From Actinomycetota bacterium (GTDB taxonomy: Bacteria > Actinomycetota > Thermoleophilia > Gaiellales > Gaiellaceae), in contig WLID01000007.1 in the NCBI GenBank assembly GCA_009702325.1, positions 1 to 64,000 of the forward strand: DNA of 64,000 bases, written 5' to 3'. Under the pieces are notes generated by a model, which was given only the letters and a program-made list of their open reading frames with translations, ran no database searches and was not told the origin of the DNA. Position 1 is the stretch's first letter, and every line of letters begins with the position of its first letter. Positions 49,963-58,207 of the stretch are shown here, one piece after another. The translations under genes and the position numbers were made by a program.

Positions 49963-49968
49963 TAGACT
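49963..49968 (+). promoter_or_regulatory. Candidate -10 box (TAGACT), leaderless start
   Basis: TAGACT lies exactly 7 nt before the ATG at 49976, with no Shine-Dalgarno site. It lies in the 88-nt divergent gap with the LysR gene, so the LysR protein may bind here. Confidence 0.45.
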
Positions 49969-49975
49969 CGCCCGA

Positions 49976-50992
49976 ATGCGCGTCTGGGTCGATCTCACCG
50001 CGAGCGCGCACCCGCTCGTCTTCGCACCGCTCGTCCGACTGCTCGAGGCCGATGGTCACACGGTCGAGATCACAACGCGTGCCTATGCACAGACGACACA
50101 GTTGATCGAGAGCCACGGCATGACCGCGACGGTGCTCGGCCACCACGGCGGCGCCTCGGCGAAGGGTAAGGCGAAGCAGCTCACCTCGCGCCTCCAGGCA
50201 CTCCACCGCTTCGCGAAAGATCGCGACTTCGACATCGCTCTCGCACACGGCTCGCATGAGCTGACCCTGACAGCGCGGCGCCTCGGGATCCCCAGCGCAA
50301 CGACCTTCGACTACGAGTGGGCATGGCTCCAGCATCAGCTCGGCTGTCGTGCGGCGACCCGCGTCGTTGTGCCCGCCGCGATTCCGCAGGAGCGATGGCG
50401 GCGCTACGGGTTGCGACAACCAAAGCTCGCGACGTACGAGGGGCTCAAGGAGGAGTACTACCTTGCAGGCTTCGAACCCGACGCGCGGGTGCTCGACGAG
50501 CTTGCGATCGATCGGGCGCGGATTCTCGTCGTGTTGCGCCCACCCCCGGAGGTGTCGCTCTACCACCGCCACGGCAACCCCCTCTTTCTCGAGACGCTCT
50601 CTCGCATAGGCTCGCGCGACGACGCACACGCCGTCGTCATCCCACGCACCGAGGAGCAGCGCGACTACATCCGGTCGCTCGCGCTCCCGTCAGCGATCGT
50701 TCCCGAGCGGGCGATCGATGCGCAGAGCCTGATCGCATTCTCCGATCTCGTTGTCTCGGCAGGCGGAACGATGAACCGGGAAGCTGTCGCTCTCGGCGTC
50801 CCTGTCCTCACGACCTTCAGTGGACGCCTCGGTGGCGTCGATGAGTGGCTGATGCGCGAGGGACGCCTGCGGCCACTCAACGACCCCGACGATCTCGATC
50901 TCCGCAAGCGCGATTTGGGCTCCCGGCCAGCCATGCGCGACCCGCGAACGATGCTCGACCTGCTGCTTGGCGCGCTTGAACTGAAGCGCTAG
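49976..50992 (+). CDS. DUF354 family protein, GT-B/UDP-GlcNAc 2-epimerase-like fold
   Basis: This 338-residue protein follows the DUF354 pattern: MRVWVDLTASAHPLVFAPLV at the N-terminus, TTRAYAQTTQLIESHGM, and a C-terminal FSDLVVSAGGTMNREAVALGVPVLT, which mirrors the MurG/WecB sugar-nucleotide site. The family is common in actinobacteria and archaea, and its reaction is not settled. The fold suggests it acts on a nucleotide sugar. A -10 box 7 nt before the ATG supports the start. It is isolated on the plus strand among minus-strand genes. Confidence 0.8.
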   Translation: MRVWVDLTASAHPLVFAPLVRLLEADGHTVEITTRAYAQTTQLIESHGMTATVLGHHGGASAKGKAKQLTSRLQALHRFAKDRDFDIALAHGSHELTLTARRLGIPSATTFDYEWAWLQHQLGCRAATRVVVPAAIPQERWRRYGLRQPKLATYEGLKEEYYLAGFEPDARVLDELAIDRARILVVLRPPPEVSLYHRHGNPLFLETLSRIGSRDDAHAVVIPRTEEQRDYIRSLALPSAIVPERAIDAQSLIAFSDLVVSAGGTMNREAVALGVPVLTTFSGRLGGVDEWLMREGRLRPLNDPDDLDLRKRDLGSRPAMRDPRTMLDLLLGALELKR

Positions 50993-51008
50993 GAAGCGAC
51001 GCGGCGCG

Positions 51009-51434
51009 TTAGACGAGCGCAGGCTCGAGCTGGATGTCGGCCCAGTCGCCGAGACGCTCCTCGCTCAACACCCACACGCCTGCGTGGCGACGAAGGGTGA
51101 CCGAACGCTCCTCGACCAGACAGATCGCTGGGGCGAGGCGGTAGCCGAGGTGAGCTGAGAGCACCCGTGCGCGCATCGTGATCGCCGCAAGATCCTTCGA
51201 GCTGTAGCCACCATCGCGGCATTCGAACAAGAAGCTGCCCCCAGGAGTGTGCACGACATGCCCGGCACGATCACCGTAGTGATCGACATCAAGCTCGACG
51301 TCAAGCCCGACGTAGGAAAGCTCGTTGAGCGCCTCACGCAACGTCCGCTCACCGCGTCCAGAGACACCCGAAGCGATACCTCGGAACATCTTCCCTGGCA
51401 GGGTTCGGCGTGGTGTGAGCTGGAGGGTAGCCAT
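51009..51434 (-). CDS. Small protein, possibly NERD/nuclease-like fold
   Basis: This 141-residue protein is not confidently recognised. The middle reads LDVELDVDHYGDRAGHVVHTPGGSFLFECRDGGYSS. Then comes a helix (KDLAAITMRARVLSAHLG) and a strand, APAICLVEERSVTLRRHAGVWVLS. An acidic residue, a glycine loop, then E-x-[KR] and a helix followed by a P/A-x-I-C-L-V strand resembles NERD-type restriction-endonuclease folds. Here the usual E-x-K is E-C-R. ATG 51434 has no Shine-Dalgarno site. An inner ATG (51389, with AGGGA upstream) is an alternative. A 58-codon frame with a strong site overlaps its start. Confidence 0.5.
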   Translation of the reverse strand: MATLQLTPRRTLPGKMFRGIASGVSGRGERTLREALNELSYVGLDVELDVDHYGDRAGHVVHTPGGSFLFECRDGGYSSKDLAAITMRARVLSAHLGYRLAPAICLVEERSVTLRRHAGVWVLSEERLGDWADIQLEPALV

Positions 51435-51525
51435 TGGCGCAGAGGGGACACGTAGAAAGCCGCAGGTGTCTACGAGCGAAAGTACCCGGACCGGTCCGCA
51501 GAAAACAGGTTTGTAAGGGTTTCAT
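51349..51525 (-). CDS. Possible 58-residue ORF overlapping the NERD-like gene
   Basis: ATG 51525 is preceded by GGAGGA at the ideal distance of 7 nt, the best Shine-Dalgarno site in this area. The frame encodes 58 residues, including STCPLCANGYPPAHTTPNP and a C-terminal RYRFGCLWTR. It ends inside the 51009-51434 gene in another frame. It has no recognised domain; the CPLC pair could bind metal. It may be a coupling ORF that brings ribosomes to the downstream start. A CGGACCGGTCCG palindrome lies within it at 51487-51498. Confidence 0.35.
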   Translation of the reverse strand: MKPLQTCFLRTGPGTFARRHLRLSTCPLCANGYPPAHTTPNPAREDVPRYRFGCLWTR

Positions 51526-51601
51526 ACGGAATTCCTCCAATACCTGCCGGTCGCCAAATGCCCTGCATACAGGCGCACATCCACACACTGGTGGTGTCAG
51601 C

Positions 51602-51617
51602 GGTGCGAACACGCACC
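51602..51617 (-). terminator. Small hairpin downstream of the CapD-like gene
   Basis: GGTGCG and CGCACC pair over 6 bp with a 4-nt loop, 18 nt after the stop at 51635. No U-tract follows. It is the only structure seen in the 109-nt gap between 51526 and 51634. Confidence 0.3.
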
Positions 51618-51634
51618 TTGCTGGCGCGGATGTA

Positions 51635-53515
51635 CTAGTGCAGGGTGTCTTCGAGGACGGCTGAGCCGCTGCGCACAGGCGCGGCGACCATCGACGAAAG
51701 GTGCGACACAACACCCGTGACGTCGCCCTCATGCGCCAACCGCTCAAGTATCGCAAGCTGCTCGTCAAGCCAGACCGCGTCGATCGGCGCGCGTGCAGCA
51801 CGGGAGATCTTCGGATGCGAGGTCGGCCCAACTGCCTCGCCTTCGTTCCACAGCTCTTCGTGCATCTTCTCGCCAGCCCGAGAGCCGACGAACTGGATCG
51901 GCACCTCGTCTTCGGTGCGGCCCGAGAGCTCGATCATCTGGCGTGCGAGGTCGAGGATCTTCACCGGACGGCCCATGTCGAGCACGTAGACCTGCCCACG
52001 CCCACCCATAGCACCGGCCTGAACGACGAGCGACGACGCCTCAGGAATCGTCATGAAGAACCGTGTCATTTCGGGATGGGTCACAGTCAAGGGGCCACCA
52101 CGTTCGATCTGGCGGCGGAAGATCGGAATCACCGAGCCCGACGATCCGAGCACGTTGCCGAAGCGAACAGCGACAAAACGCGTCTCAATATCATCACGAT
52201 GGGCGAACGACTCAACGATCCATTCGCAGATCGCCTTCGACTGCCCGAGCAGATTCTTTGGCTTCGCAGCCTTGTCGGTCGAGATCATCACGAACCGCTT
52301 CACCCCGTACTCGACTGCGACCTGCACGAGCGTGCGGGTTGCAAGCACGTTGTTGGTGACCGCCTGCAGCGGGTTCGACTCAAGCATCGGCACGTGCTTG
52401 TACGCGGCCGCATGGAACACAACGTCGGGCCGATAACGCTCAAACACGCGGCGCATACGCTCGCGATCGCCACAATCGGCAAGCACGGGTGCTGCGGCCG
52501 GGAAGTCGCGCTCATCGACGAGTTCGCGCTCGATCTCATACAACGCTGTCTCGCCCTGCTCAACAAGCACCAAGCGAGCGACACCAAGGCGGGCTAGCTG
52601 TCGACAGAGCTCCGAACCGATCGAACCGCCAGCGCCTGAGACAAGCACCGTGCGATCACGGACGTAGGTTGCGACCGCGTCAAGATCGACCTCAACCTGC
52701 TCCCGACCGAGCACATCCTCAACCTGGACCGACCGGATCTGGCGGGCCAAATTGATGTCTCCCTTAATCAGCTCATGCAAACCCGGAAGGGTCTTGACAG
52801 GGATCCCTTCGGCGCGCGTGAGATCAACCACCTTGCGCCGGACTTCACCCGGTGCGGAGGGCATGGCGATCAACACCTCGTCGGGGCGGTTGTCGCGCAG
52901 CAACCGTGGCATCTCATCGGTCGTTCCGAGCACGCGCACACCGTGGATGCGGAGGTTCTTTTTGCGTGGGTCATCGTCGATAAGGCCGATAGGTGTGTAG
53001 GCGAGATACGGGTTGCGTTGGATCTCACGCACAAGCAGCTGGGCGGCATCGCCTGCGCCAACGATCAAGAGCTCACGACCCCGAGCGACGATCGTCCCCT
53101 GCGGTCGCTCGATCAGCGAGCGTGCAAGCAGTCGCGTTCCTGCGACAAATGCGAGCAGGAGCAGCAGGTCGAGTGCCGCGATCCGCCGCGGCAGGTGCGA
53201 TGTGGCCGACGGCGGAAACGCGTAGAGCGCGAGGTACGCGAGCAGCGAGCCCGTCACGACTCCACGGGCAGCACCCCACATGTCACGCGTCGAGACGTAC
53301 CGCCACCAGCGGTTGTAGAACCCGAACAGCACGAACGTCGCAAGCTTGATGGCGACAACAACTGCGATCACCCGCCAACCAAGCAGGTGCCGGTAGAACG
53401 GCGGAACATCGCGGTCGAACGTGAGGAAGAAGGTGATCCGCCAGGCGGCTGCAATCAGGACAGCGTCAGCGAGCAGCTGCCAGATGCGATGCCGGGTGAT
53501 CGGGAACGAGATCAC
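51635..53515 (-). CDS. Membrane-bound nucleotide-sugar 4,6-dehydratase/epimerase (CapD/FlaA1/WbpM type)
   Basis: This 626-residue protein has four N-terminal membrane segments, a CoA-binding-like Rossmann domain (ELLIVGAGDAAQLLVREI, about 150-165) and the catalytic Rossmann domain (VLVSGAGGSIGSELCRQL, about 290-307). Catalytic motifs are FHAAAYKHVPMLESNP, MISTDKAAKPKNLLGQSKAI, FGNVLGSSGSVIPIF and MTRFFMTIPEA. The family makes 4-keto-6-deoxy sugars from UDP-GlcNAc for surface glycans. The usual S-M-K triad reads S-L-K here (NLLGQSK). GTG 53515 overlaps the DegT stop as GTGA, so its keto-sugar product probably goes to that aminotransferase. Confidence 0.9.
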   Translation of the reverse strand: MISFPITRHRIWQLLADAVLIAAAWRITFFLTFDRDVPPFYRHLLGWRVIAVVVAIKLATFVLFGFYNRWWRYVSTRDMWGAARGVVTGSLLAYLALYAFPPSATSHLPRRIAALDLLLLLAFVAGTRLLARSLIERPQGTIVARGRELLIVGAGDAAQLLVREIQRNPYLAYTPIGLIDDDPRKKNLRIHGVRVLGTTDEMPRLLRDNRPDEVLIAMPSAPGEVRRKVVDLTRAEGIPVKTLPGLHELIKGDINLARQIRSVQVEDVLGREQVEVDLDAVATYVRDRTVLVSGAGGSIGSELCRQLARLGVARLVLVEQGETALYEIERELVDERDFPAAAPVLADCGDRERMRRVFERYRPDVVFHAAAYKHVPMLESNPLQAVTNNVLATRTLVQVAVEYGVKRFVMISTDKAAKPKNLLGQSKAICEWIVESFAHRDDIETRFVAVRFGNVLGSSGSVIPIFRRQIERGGPLTVTHPEMTRFFMTIPEASSLVVQAGAMGGRGQVYVLDMGRPVKILDLARQMIELSGRTEDEVPIQFVGSRAGEKMHEELWNEGEAVGPTSHPKISRAARAPIDAVWLDEQLAILERLAHEGDVTGVVSHLSSMVAAPVRSGSAVLEDTLH

Positions 53516-54591
53516 GTCGGAAGGAGCGCCGACGCCTTCCGAAGCACGTCGACAACCTCCGCTTGCTGCGCCTCGGAGATTCCACCCCACATCGGGAGGC
53601 AGAGGTTTTCGAGTGCCGCCTGCTCGGTCACCGGCAGATCGCCAGGCTTGTATCCGAGGTATGCGAGCGCAGGCTGTAGATGGAGTGGCGGGTCGTAGTA
53701 GACCGCGAAGCCGATGCCGGCTGCGCCGAGTGCCGCGGCAAGCTGATCCCGCTCCGAGCTGCGAACGCAATACATGTGGTAGACGTGCCCCGCCTCATCG
53801 ACCGGAAGCTCGACAAGGTCGCCGAGGCCGAGCTCGGCATACCGCCCAGCAGCCTCACGACGCTGCGTATTCCACGTGGGCAGGTGCGGCAGGAAGATCC
53901 GGAGCATCGATGCTTGAACCGCATCGAGACGCGAGTTATAGCCGACGTATTCGAACGTCTTCTTCGCGCGCGAGCCGTGGAAGCGGAGCATGCGGAGCCG
54001 TTCGGCGACCGCGGGATCGTTGACGCCGATCAGCCCACCGTCGCCGAGGGCGAACAGGTTCTTTGTTGGGAAGAAGCTGAAGGTCGACACGACGCTCGTG
54101 GCGATTCCGGCAGCACCGAATGCCTGCGCCGAATCCTCGATCACCGGCAGCCCGAACGCCTGAATCTCGGCGAGCGGTGCAGGGCGGCCGAAGAGGTGCA
54201 CCGGCATGATCGCCTTCGTGTTGGCCGTGATCTTGCGAGCGACTTCTGCGGGGTCAATGTTGAGCGACACCGGATCGATGTCGGCGAAGACGGGGGTCGC
54301 GCCGCGTCGTGCGATCGCCTCGGCAGTCGCGTAGAACGTGAAGGCCGGGCAGATCACCTCGTCGCCAGGGCCGATGTCGAGCGCATCCATTGCGAGCACT
54401 AGTGCGTCGGTGCCGTTCGCACAGCTGACAGTTTCGGCGCAGCCGAGGTAGGCGGCTGCTTCGCGTTCGAAGGCCTCTACTTCGGGGCCAAAGATGAACC
54501 GTCCAGACTCAAGCGTGTCGGCGAACGCCGCCTTGAGCTGATCCATGAGGGGCGCGTATTGCGCTTTGACGTCTACGTGTGGGATTCCCAT
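53512..54591 (-). CDS. DegT/DnrJ/EryC1-family aminotransferase (WbpE/PglE-like)
   Basis: This 359-residue PLP enzyme has the Schiff-base lysine at K177 in FSFFPTKNLFALGDGG. The GDGG ending and N-terminal IPHVDVKAQYAPLMDQL place it nearer the WbpE/PglE group than the other three DegT proteins here. CPAFTFYATAEAIARRGATPVF and IEDSAQAFGA bind PLP. It is directly upstream of, and coupled to, the CapD-like dehydratase, giving a dehydratase-aminotransferase pair for a 4-amino or 3-amino deoxy sugar. Its ATG lies 3 nt past the DedA stop. Confidence 0.9.
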   Translation of the reverse strand: MGIPHVDVKAQYAPLMDQLKAAFADTLESGRFIFGPEVEAFEREAAAYLGCAETVSCANGTDALVLAMDALDIGPGDEVICPAFTFYATAEAIARRGATPVFADIDPVSLNIDPAEVARKITANTKAIMPVHLFGRPAPLAEIQAFGLPVIEDSAQAFGAAGIATSVVSTFSFFPTKNLFALGDGGLIGVNDPAVAERLRMLRFHGSRAKKTFEYVGYNSRLDAVQASMLRIFLPHLPTWNTQRREAAGRYAELGLGDLVELPVDEAGHVYHMYCVRSSERDQLAAALGAAGIGFAVYYDPPLHLQPALAYLGYKPGDLPVTEQAALENLCLPMWGGISEAQQAEVVDVLRKASALLPT

Positions 54592-54594
54592 AAG

Positions 54595-55218
54595 TCAGGA
54601 CATCGTAATGGAGCGGCGCTTACGAACCACTAAATACGTCACCCACACGACGATTCCCACCACGACGGCAACTTCGACGTACTTGAACGCATGGTCGAAT
54701 CGCTCCCATTGTGAGCCGAGGCCCCATCCGGCACCGGCGAGCGCGAAGGCCCAAGCGGCGCTACCGATCGCTGTTAGAACGGTGTACGACCCAAGCGGCG
54801 CACGGAAGAGGCCGGCCGGAATCGAGATGAACGATCGGGCAACTGGCGTCACGCGGCCAATCAGCACAGCCCAGGAACCGAACCGGGTGAACCATCGCTC
54901 GGCACGAGCGACACGGTCGGGCCCAAGGTGGAGGCGGCGCCCGTACCGTTCGATGAACGGGTGGCCGCCGTACCAGCCGAGCGCCCAACCCCCGATCGAG
55001 CCGGCGAGATAGCCGAGCGTCCCGGCGAGAGCGATCGCGAGGTAGGCACTCGTGCCAGTCTGGTGCGAGCCGAACACATCGAGCTGCGACGCAAGCGCGC
55101 CCGAGGCGAGTGCGCCGCCGTACACCATCACGAGTTCGCTGAATGCGGGGAGCACCGCGTCGATCGCCATCAGGACGAACACCGCAATTACCCCGTAGTG
55201 GGCGAGAAAGCTCGTCAT
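54595..55218 (-). CDS. DedA-family membrane protein
   Basis: This 207-residue protein has five or six hydrophobic segments. DedA/VTT signatures are present: the early AFSELVMVYGGALA region with the conserved glutamate, GYLAGSIGGWALGWYGG, and WFTRFGSWAVLIGRVTPVARSFISIPAG, where the F-x-x-R-x-x-P-x-x-R arginines are essential in studied homologues. The family is implicated in undecaprenyl-phosphate or phospholipid flipping. It lies between mqnC and polysaccharide genes, which could fit recycling of the lipid carrier used by those genes. Confidence 0.88.
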   Translation of the reverse strand: MTSFLAHYGVIAVFVLMAIDAVLPAFSELVMVYGGALASGALASQLDVFGSHQTGTSAYLAIALAGTLGYLAGSIGGWALGWYGGHPFIERYGRRLHLGPDRVARAERWFTRFGSWAVLIGRVTPVARSFISIPAGLFRAPLGSYTVLTAIGSAAWAFALAGAGWGLGSQWERFDHAFKYVEVAVVVGIVVWVTYLVVRKRRSITMS

Positions 55219-55228
55219 GAGGCGCCCG

Positions 55229-56335
55229 CTAGCTCCAGACCTTCACGTCGCGATACAGCGTGTCGCGCTGCACCGGCGTCTTGCCAAGCGCCCGGATCGT
55301 GCGTGCGAAATCTTCCGCGGACGCCCGGTAGGTGGTACCGGCGGCCGACACGACGTTCTCCTCGATCATGATTGAGCCAAGGTCGTCTGCACCGAACTCA
55401 AGCGCGACCTGTCCAACCTTCATTCCCTGGGTCACCCAGCTCGACTGAATGTGATCGACGTTGTCGAGGAACAGGCGTGAGACAGCCTGGGTCAGCAGAT
55501 AGTCGAACGATGTCGGCCGGCTCTCGGGCGGAACGAGCTCCGCGACTCTGTTGCCGTCGTCTTGGAATGTCCACGAGATGAACGCGCGGAAGCCGCGTGT
55601 TTCGTCTTGGAGTTCCCGCACCTTCCGCATGTGTTCGACGCGCTCTTCGAGCGTCTCGACGTGCCCGTACATCATCGTTGCGGTCGTTGACATCCCAAGC
55701 CGATGCGCCTGCCGCATGATGCCAAGCCATTCGGCCGATTTCGTCTTCTTCGGCGCGATGATCGCGCGCACCCGATCGACAAGGATCTCCGCGCCGCCAC
55801 CGGGAATTGAGTCGAGACCGGCGTCGCGCAGACGGGTCAGAACATCGGGGACGGTGAGCTTCGACGCCCGCGAGATGTGCTGGATCTCGGGCGGCGACAG
55901 CGCGTGCAGATGGATCGGGTAGCGCTCCTTGATCGACTTGAAGAGATCCTCGTAGTAGTCGATTCCGAGATCCGGGTGATGGCCGCCTTGCATCAGCACC
56001 CCGGTCCCGCCGAGCGCGAGCGTCTCCTCGATCTTCTTGAAGATGATCGGCTTCGGAAGCAGGTAGCCCTCACCGCCGTCGCCGGGGCTGCGGTAGAACG
56101 CGCAAAAGTCGCAGTCGGTCTTGCAGATGTTCGTGTAGTTGATGTTGCGATCGATGATGAACGTGACCCGTGAAGGATCGACCTTCCGTGACCGCATCTC
56201 GTTCGCTGCCCGGCCGATCGCGATCAGATCGCGCGAACGCAGCAATGTGATGGCGTCGTCGTCGCTCAACCGTTCCCCGGACAACGCGCGATCGAGAATC
56301 TCCGCCGTGGCGGAGCCTGTTGCAACAGCTGCCAT
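55229..56335 (-). CDS. mqnC: Cyclic dehypoxanthinyl futalosine synthase
   Basis: This 368-residue radical SAM enzyme cyclises dehypoxanthine futalosine in the futalosine pathway of menaquinone synthesis. The cluster motif is NICKTDCDFCAFYRSP (C-x3-C-x2-C). Other hallmarks are GGTGVLMQGGHHPDLGIDYYE, ALSPPEIQH, IPGGGAEILVDRVR and MMYGHVETLEERVEHM. MqnE at 57098 is a relative, and the MQGG block and IIAPKKTKSAEW distinguish this as MqnC. The ATG overlaps the mqnA stop as TGATG. Confidence 0.94.
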   Translation of the reverse strand: MAAVATGSATAEILDRALSGERLSDDDAITLLRSRDLIAIGRAANEMRSRKVDPSRVTFIIDRNINYTNICKTDCDFCAFYRSPGDGGEGYLLPKPIIFKKIEETLALGGTGVLMQGGHHPDLGIDYYEDLFKSIKERYPIHLHALSPPEIQHISRASKLTVPDVLTRLRDAGLDSIPGGGAEILVDRVRAIIAPKKTKSAEWLGIMRQAHRLGMSTTATMMYGHVETLEERVEHMRKVRELQDETRGFRAFISWTFQDDGNRVAELVPPESRPTSFDYLLTQAVSRLFLDNVDHIQSSWVTQGMKVGQVALEFGADDLGSIMIEENVVSAAGTTYRASAEDFARTIRALGKTPVQRDTLYRDVKVWS

Positions 56336-57096
56336 CAGACGACCGCCGGGGTGGTTGCAAATCGCAGCTCGGGCACTTCGTCAAGCTCGCCAACCTCGTG
56401 CGCCAGCTCGAGGAAGGTGTAGAGCCCTGCCCGTTCCCGTGGGCCAAATCGGTAGCGCAGCTTCTCGAAGTAGCGCGCGAGGAACCCGGCGGGATAGCCG
56501 TAGAGTGCCGCCGCCTCGTGGGCGAGCGTCTCTGGCTCTGATCGTGCGGCACGGAGCGATGCGACCAACGCATCTTCGAGCGACGCGAGGTCGGGATGCA
56601 ACGGTTCAGGCGCGGCCCAGACCGCGAAGACCATCGGCAGCCCTGTTCGTTCAAGCCAGAGTCGGCCGAGATCGTGATGGGGGGTCGGATCTTCGAACGC
56701 CGACTTCAGCGCGGCATCACCGATCAGCAGCGTTGCTTCGGCGTCCTCGCCGAGCGGCACCTGTTCCGCGTCGGGCAGAAGGATCTTCGTCAGGACGACC
56801 GAGGTTGCCGACTCAGGGGTCACCGCGACGGTGCGGATGCGATCGAACGGCGTGCGCGACACGAGCTGGATCGAGTCGACCGCACCCTCCGATGAAACAC
56901 AGAGGCGCGGAAGCAGCCGAAGCGTGTCGGCGTTGCGCGCGTACTCGATCGATGAGATCGGAGCGGTGTCGAGCTCTCCGGCGACGAGCCGCTTGTTGAG
57001 CTCCGTCGGCACACCTGTGACCTCTTCGTACTCAGCATCGACCCGGAAGAAGACGGGCGCCATATTGGCGTAGGAGATCCGGCCGAGGCGAATCAC
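56335..57096 (-). CDS. mqnA: Chorismate dehydratase
   Basis: This 253-residue protein has a periplasmic-binding-protein fold without signal peptide, as known for MqnA. It dehydrates chorismate to 3-enolpyruvylbenzoate, the first step of the futalosine route. Motifs are IRLGRISYANMAPVFFRV at the N-terminus, LNKRLVAGELDTAPISSIEYARN, VAVTPESATSVVLTKILL, and the late LLIGDAAL and DLGRLWLERTGLPMVFAVWA. The GTG at 57096 is chosen as the codon just before IRLGRISYAN, 1 nt from the mqnE stop. Confidence 0.93.
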   Translation of the reverse strand: MIRLGRISYANMAPVFFRVDAEYEEVTGVPTELNKRLVAGELDTAPISSIEYARNADTLRLLPRLCVSSEGAVDSIQLVSRTPFDRIRTVAVTPESATSVVLTKILLPDAEQVPLGEDAEATLLIGDAALKSAFEDPTPHHDLGRLWLERTGLPMVFAVWAAPEPLHPDLASLEDALVASLRAARSEPETLAHEAAALYGYPAGFLARYFEKLRYRFGPRERAGLYTFLELAHEVGELDEVPELRFATTPAVV

Positions 57097-57097
57097 G

Positions 57098-58207
57098 CTA
57101 CGACTCCCACCGGCGGATCTCGTTGTAGAGCGTGTCGCGCTGCACCGGGATGCGGCCTGCCTCCTGCACGACACGGACGAGCTCGGCGATCTTCTGCTCG
57201 GTGCCCGTCGTCGCGCCCGCAGAGTGGAAGATCGACTCGCGCACGACCGTGCCCTGCACGTCGTTTGCCCCCATGTGGAGAGCGATCTGCGCGACCGGCA
57301 TCGTGAGGCTGATCCAGTACGCCTTGATGTTCGCGATGTTGTCGAGCATCAGCCGCGACACAGCCAGCATCTTGAGATCCTCAGCGCCGGTCTGGAACGT
57401 GAACCCGCGGCGCTCAAAGACGGTGTTCTCCGGATGGAACGCGAGCGGAACAAAGGCGAGAAAGCCGCCCGTCTTGTCCTGCTGATCGCGCAGCCGGAGG
57501 AGATGGTCGATCCGCTCCTCGTAGGTCTCGACGTGCCCGTAGAGCATCGTGCAGTGCGTTGGAATTCCCATCTTGTGCGCCGTGTCGTGCACGTGGAACC
57601 AGATGTCCGGATGCTCCTTGCCCGGTGTAACGAGACGCCGGACGCGATCGGCGAAGATCTCTGCCCCACCGCCGGGCAGCGACCCGAGCCCAACGGCCTT
57701 GAGCTCGCGCAGCACTTCCTCGTGCGTGAGGCCCGAGAGGGTCGTCATGTGGTGGATCTCGGAGGCGGTGTAGCACTTGAGGTGCACGTCGGGCATCGCC
57801 TCGTGGAGCCGTCGAATGGTGTCGAGGTAGAACTCGAAATCGATGTGCGGATTCTCGCCGTTCACCATGTGAATCTCGGTGAACCCTGTGACTTCGCGCT
57901 GTGCGAGCGCGTCGGCAACAAGCTCTTCCGGCGTCGTTGTGTAGGCCTGCTCCTGCTTCTGCGTCGCCGCGAACGCGCAGAACTTGCACTTCACGCGGCA
58001 GACGTTTGTCTGGTTCAAGTACAGGTTCTGGACGAAGTAGACGTTGTCGTCGCCGCCACGCACGCGACGAGAGAAGTCGGCGAGCTCACCGAGCGCGAGC
58101 AGGTCGTCGGACTCGAGGAGCGTCAGGCCGTCCTCAAGATCAAGGCGCACATTCGCCGCGACTTTCTCGCGGATCTGGTCCAGTGCTCTGTCGACTGCGA
58201 TTGCCAT
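57098..58207 (-). CDS. mqnE: Aminodeoxyfutalosine synthase
   Basis: This 369-residue radical SAM enzyme joins 3-enolpyruvylbenzoate to SAM, giving aminodeoxyfutalosine. The cluster motif is NVCRVKCKFCAFAAT (C-x3-C-x2-C). TGFTEIHMVNGENPHIDFEFY and KCYTASEIHHM are MqnE-specific, and SLPGGGAEIFADRVRR and MLYGHVETYEERIDHLLRLR follow. The ATG abuts the stop of the prenyl synthase gene (TAAATG). With mqnA and mqnC it gives three of the four or five early futalosine enzymes. mqnB and mqnD are not in the window. Confidence 0.94.
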   Translation of the reverse strand: MAIAVDRALDQIREKVAANVRLDLEDGLTLLESDDLLALGELADFSRRVRGGDDNVYFVQNLYLNQTNVCRVKCKFCAFAATQKQEQAYTTTPEELVADALAQREVTGFTEIHMVNGENPHIDFEFYLDTIRRLHEAMPDVHLKCYTASEIHHMTTLSGLTHEEVLRELKAVGLGSLPGGGAEIFADRVRRLVTPGKEHPDIWFHVHDTAHKMGIPTHCTMLYGHVETYEERIDHLLRLRDQQDKTGGFLAFVPLAFHPENTVFERRGFTFQTGAEDLKMLAVSRLMLDNIANIKAYWISLTMPVAQIALHMGANDVQGTVVRESIFHSAGATTGTEQKIAELVRVVQEAGRIPVQRDTLYNEIRRWES

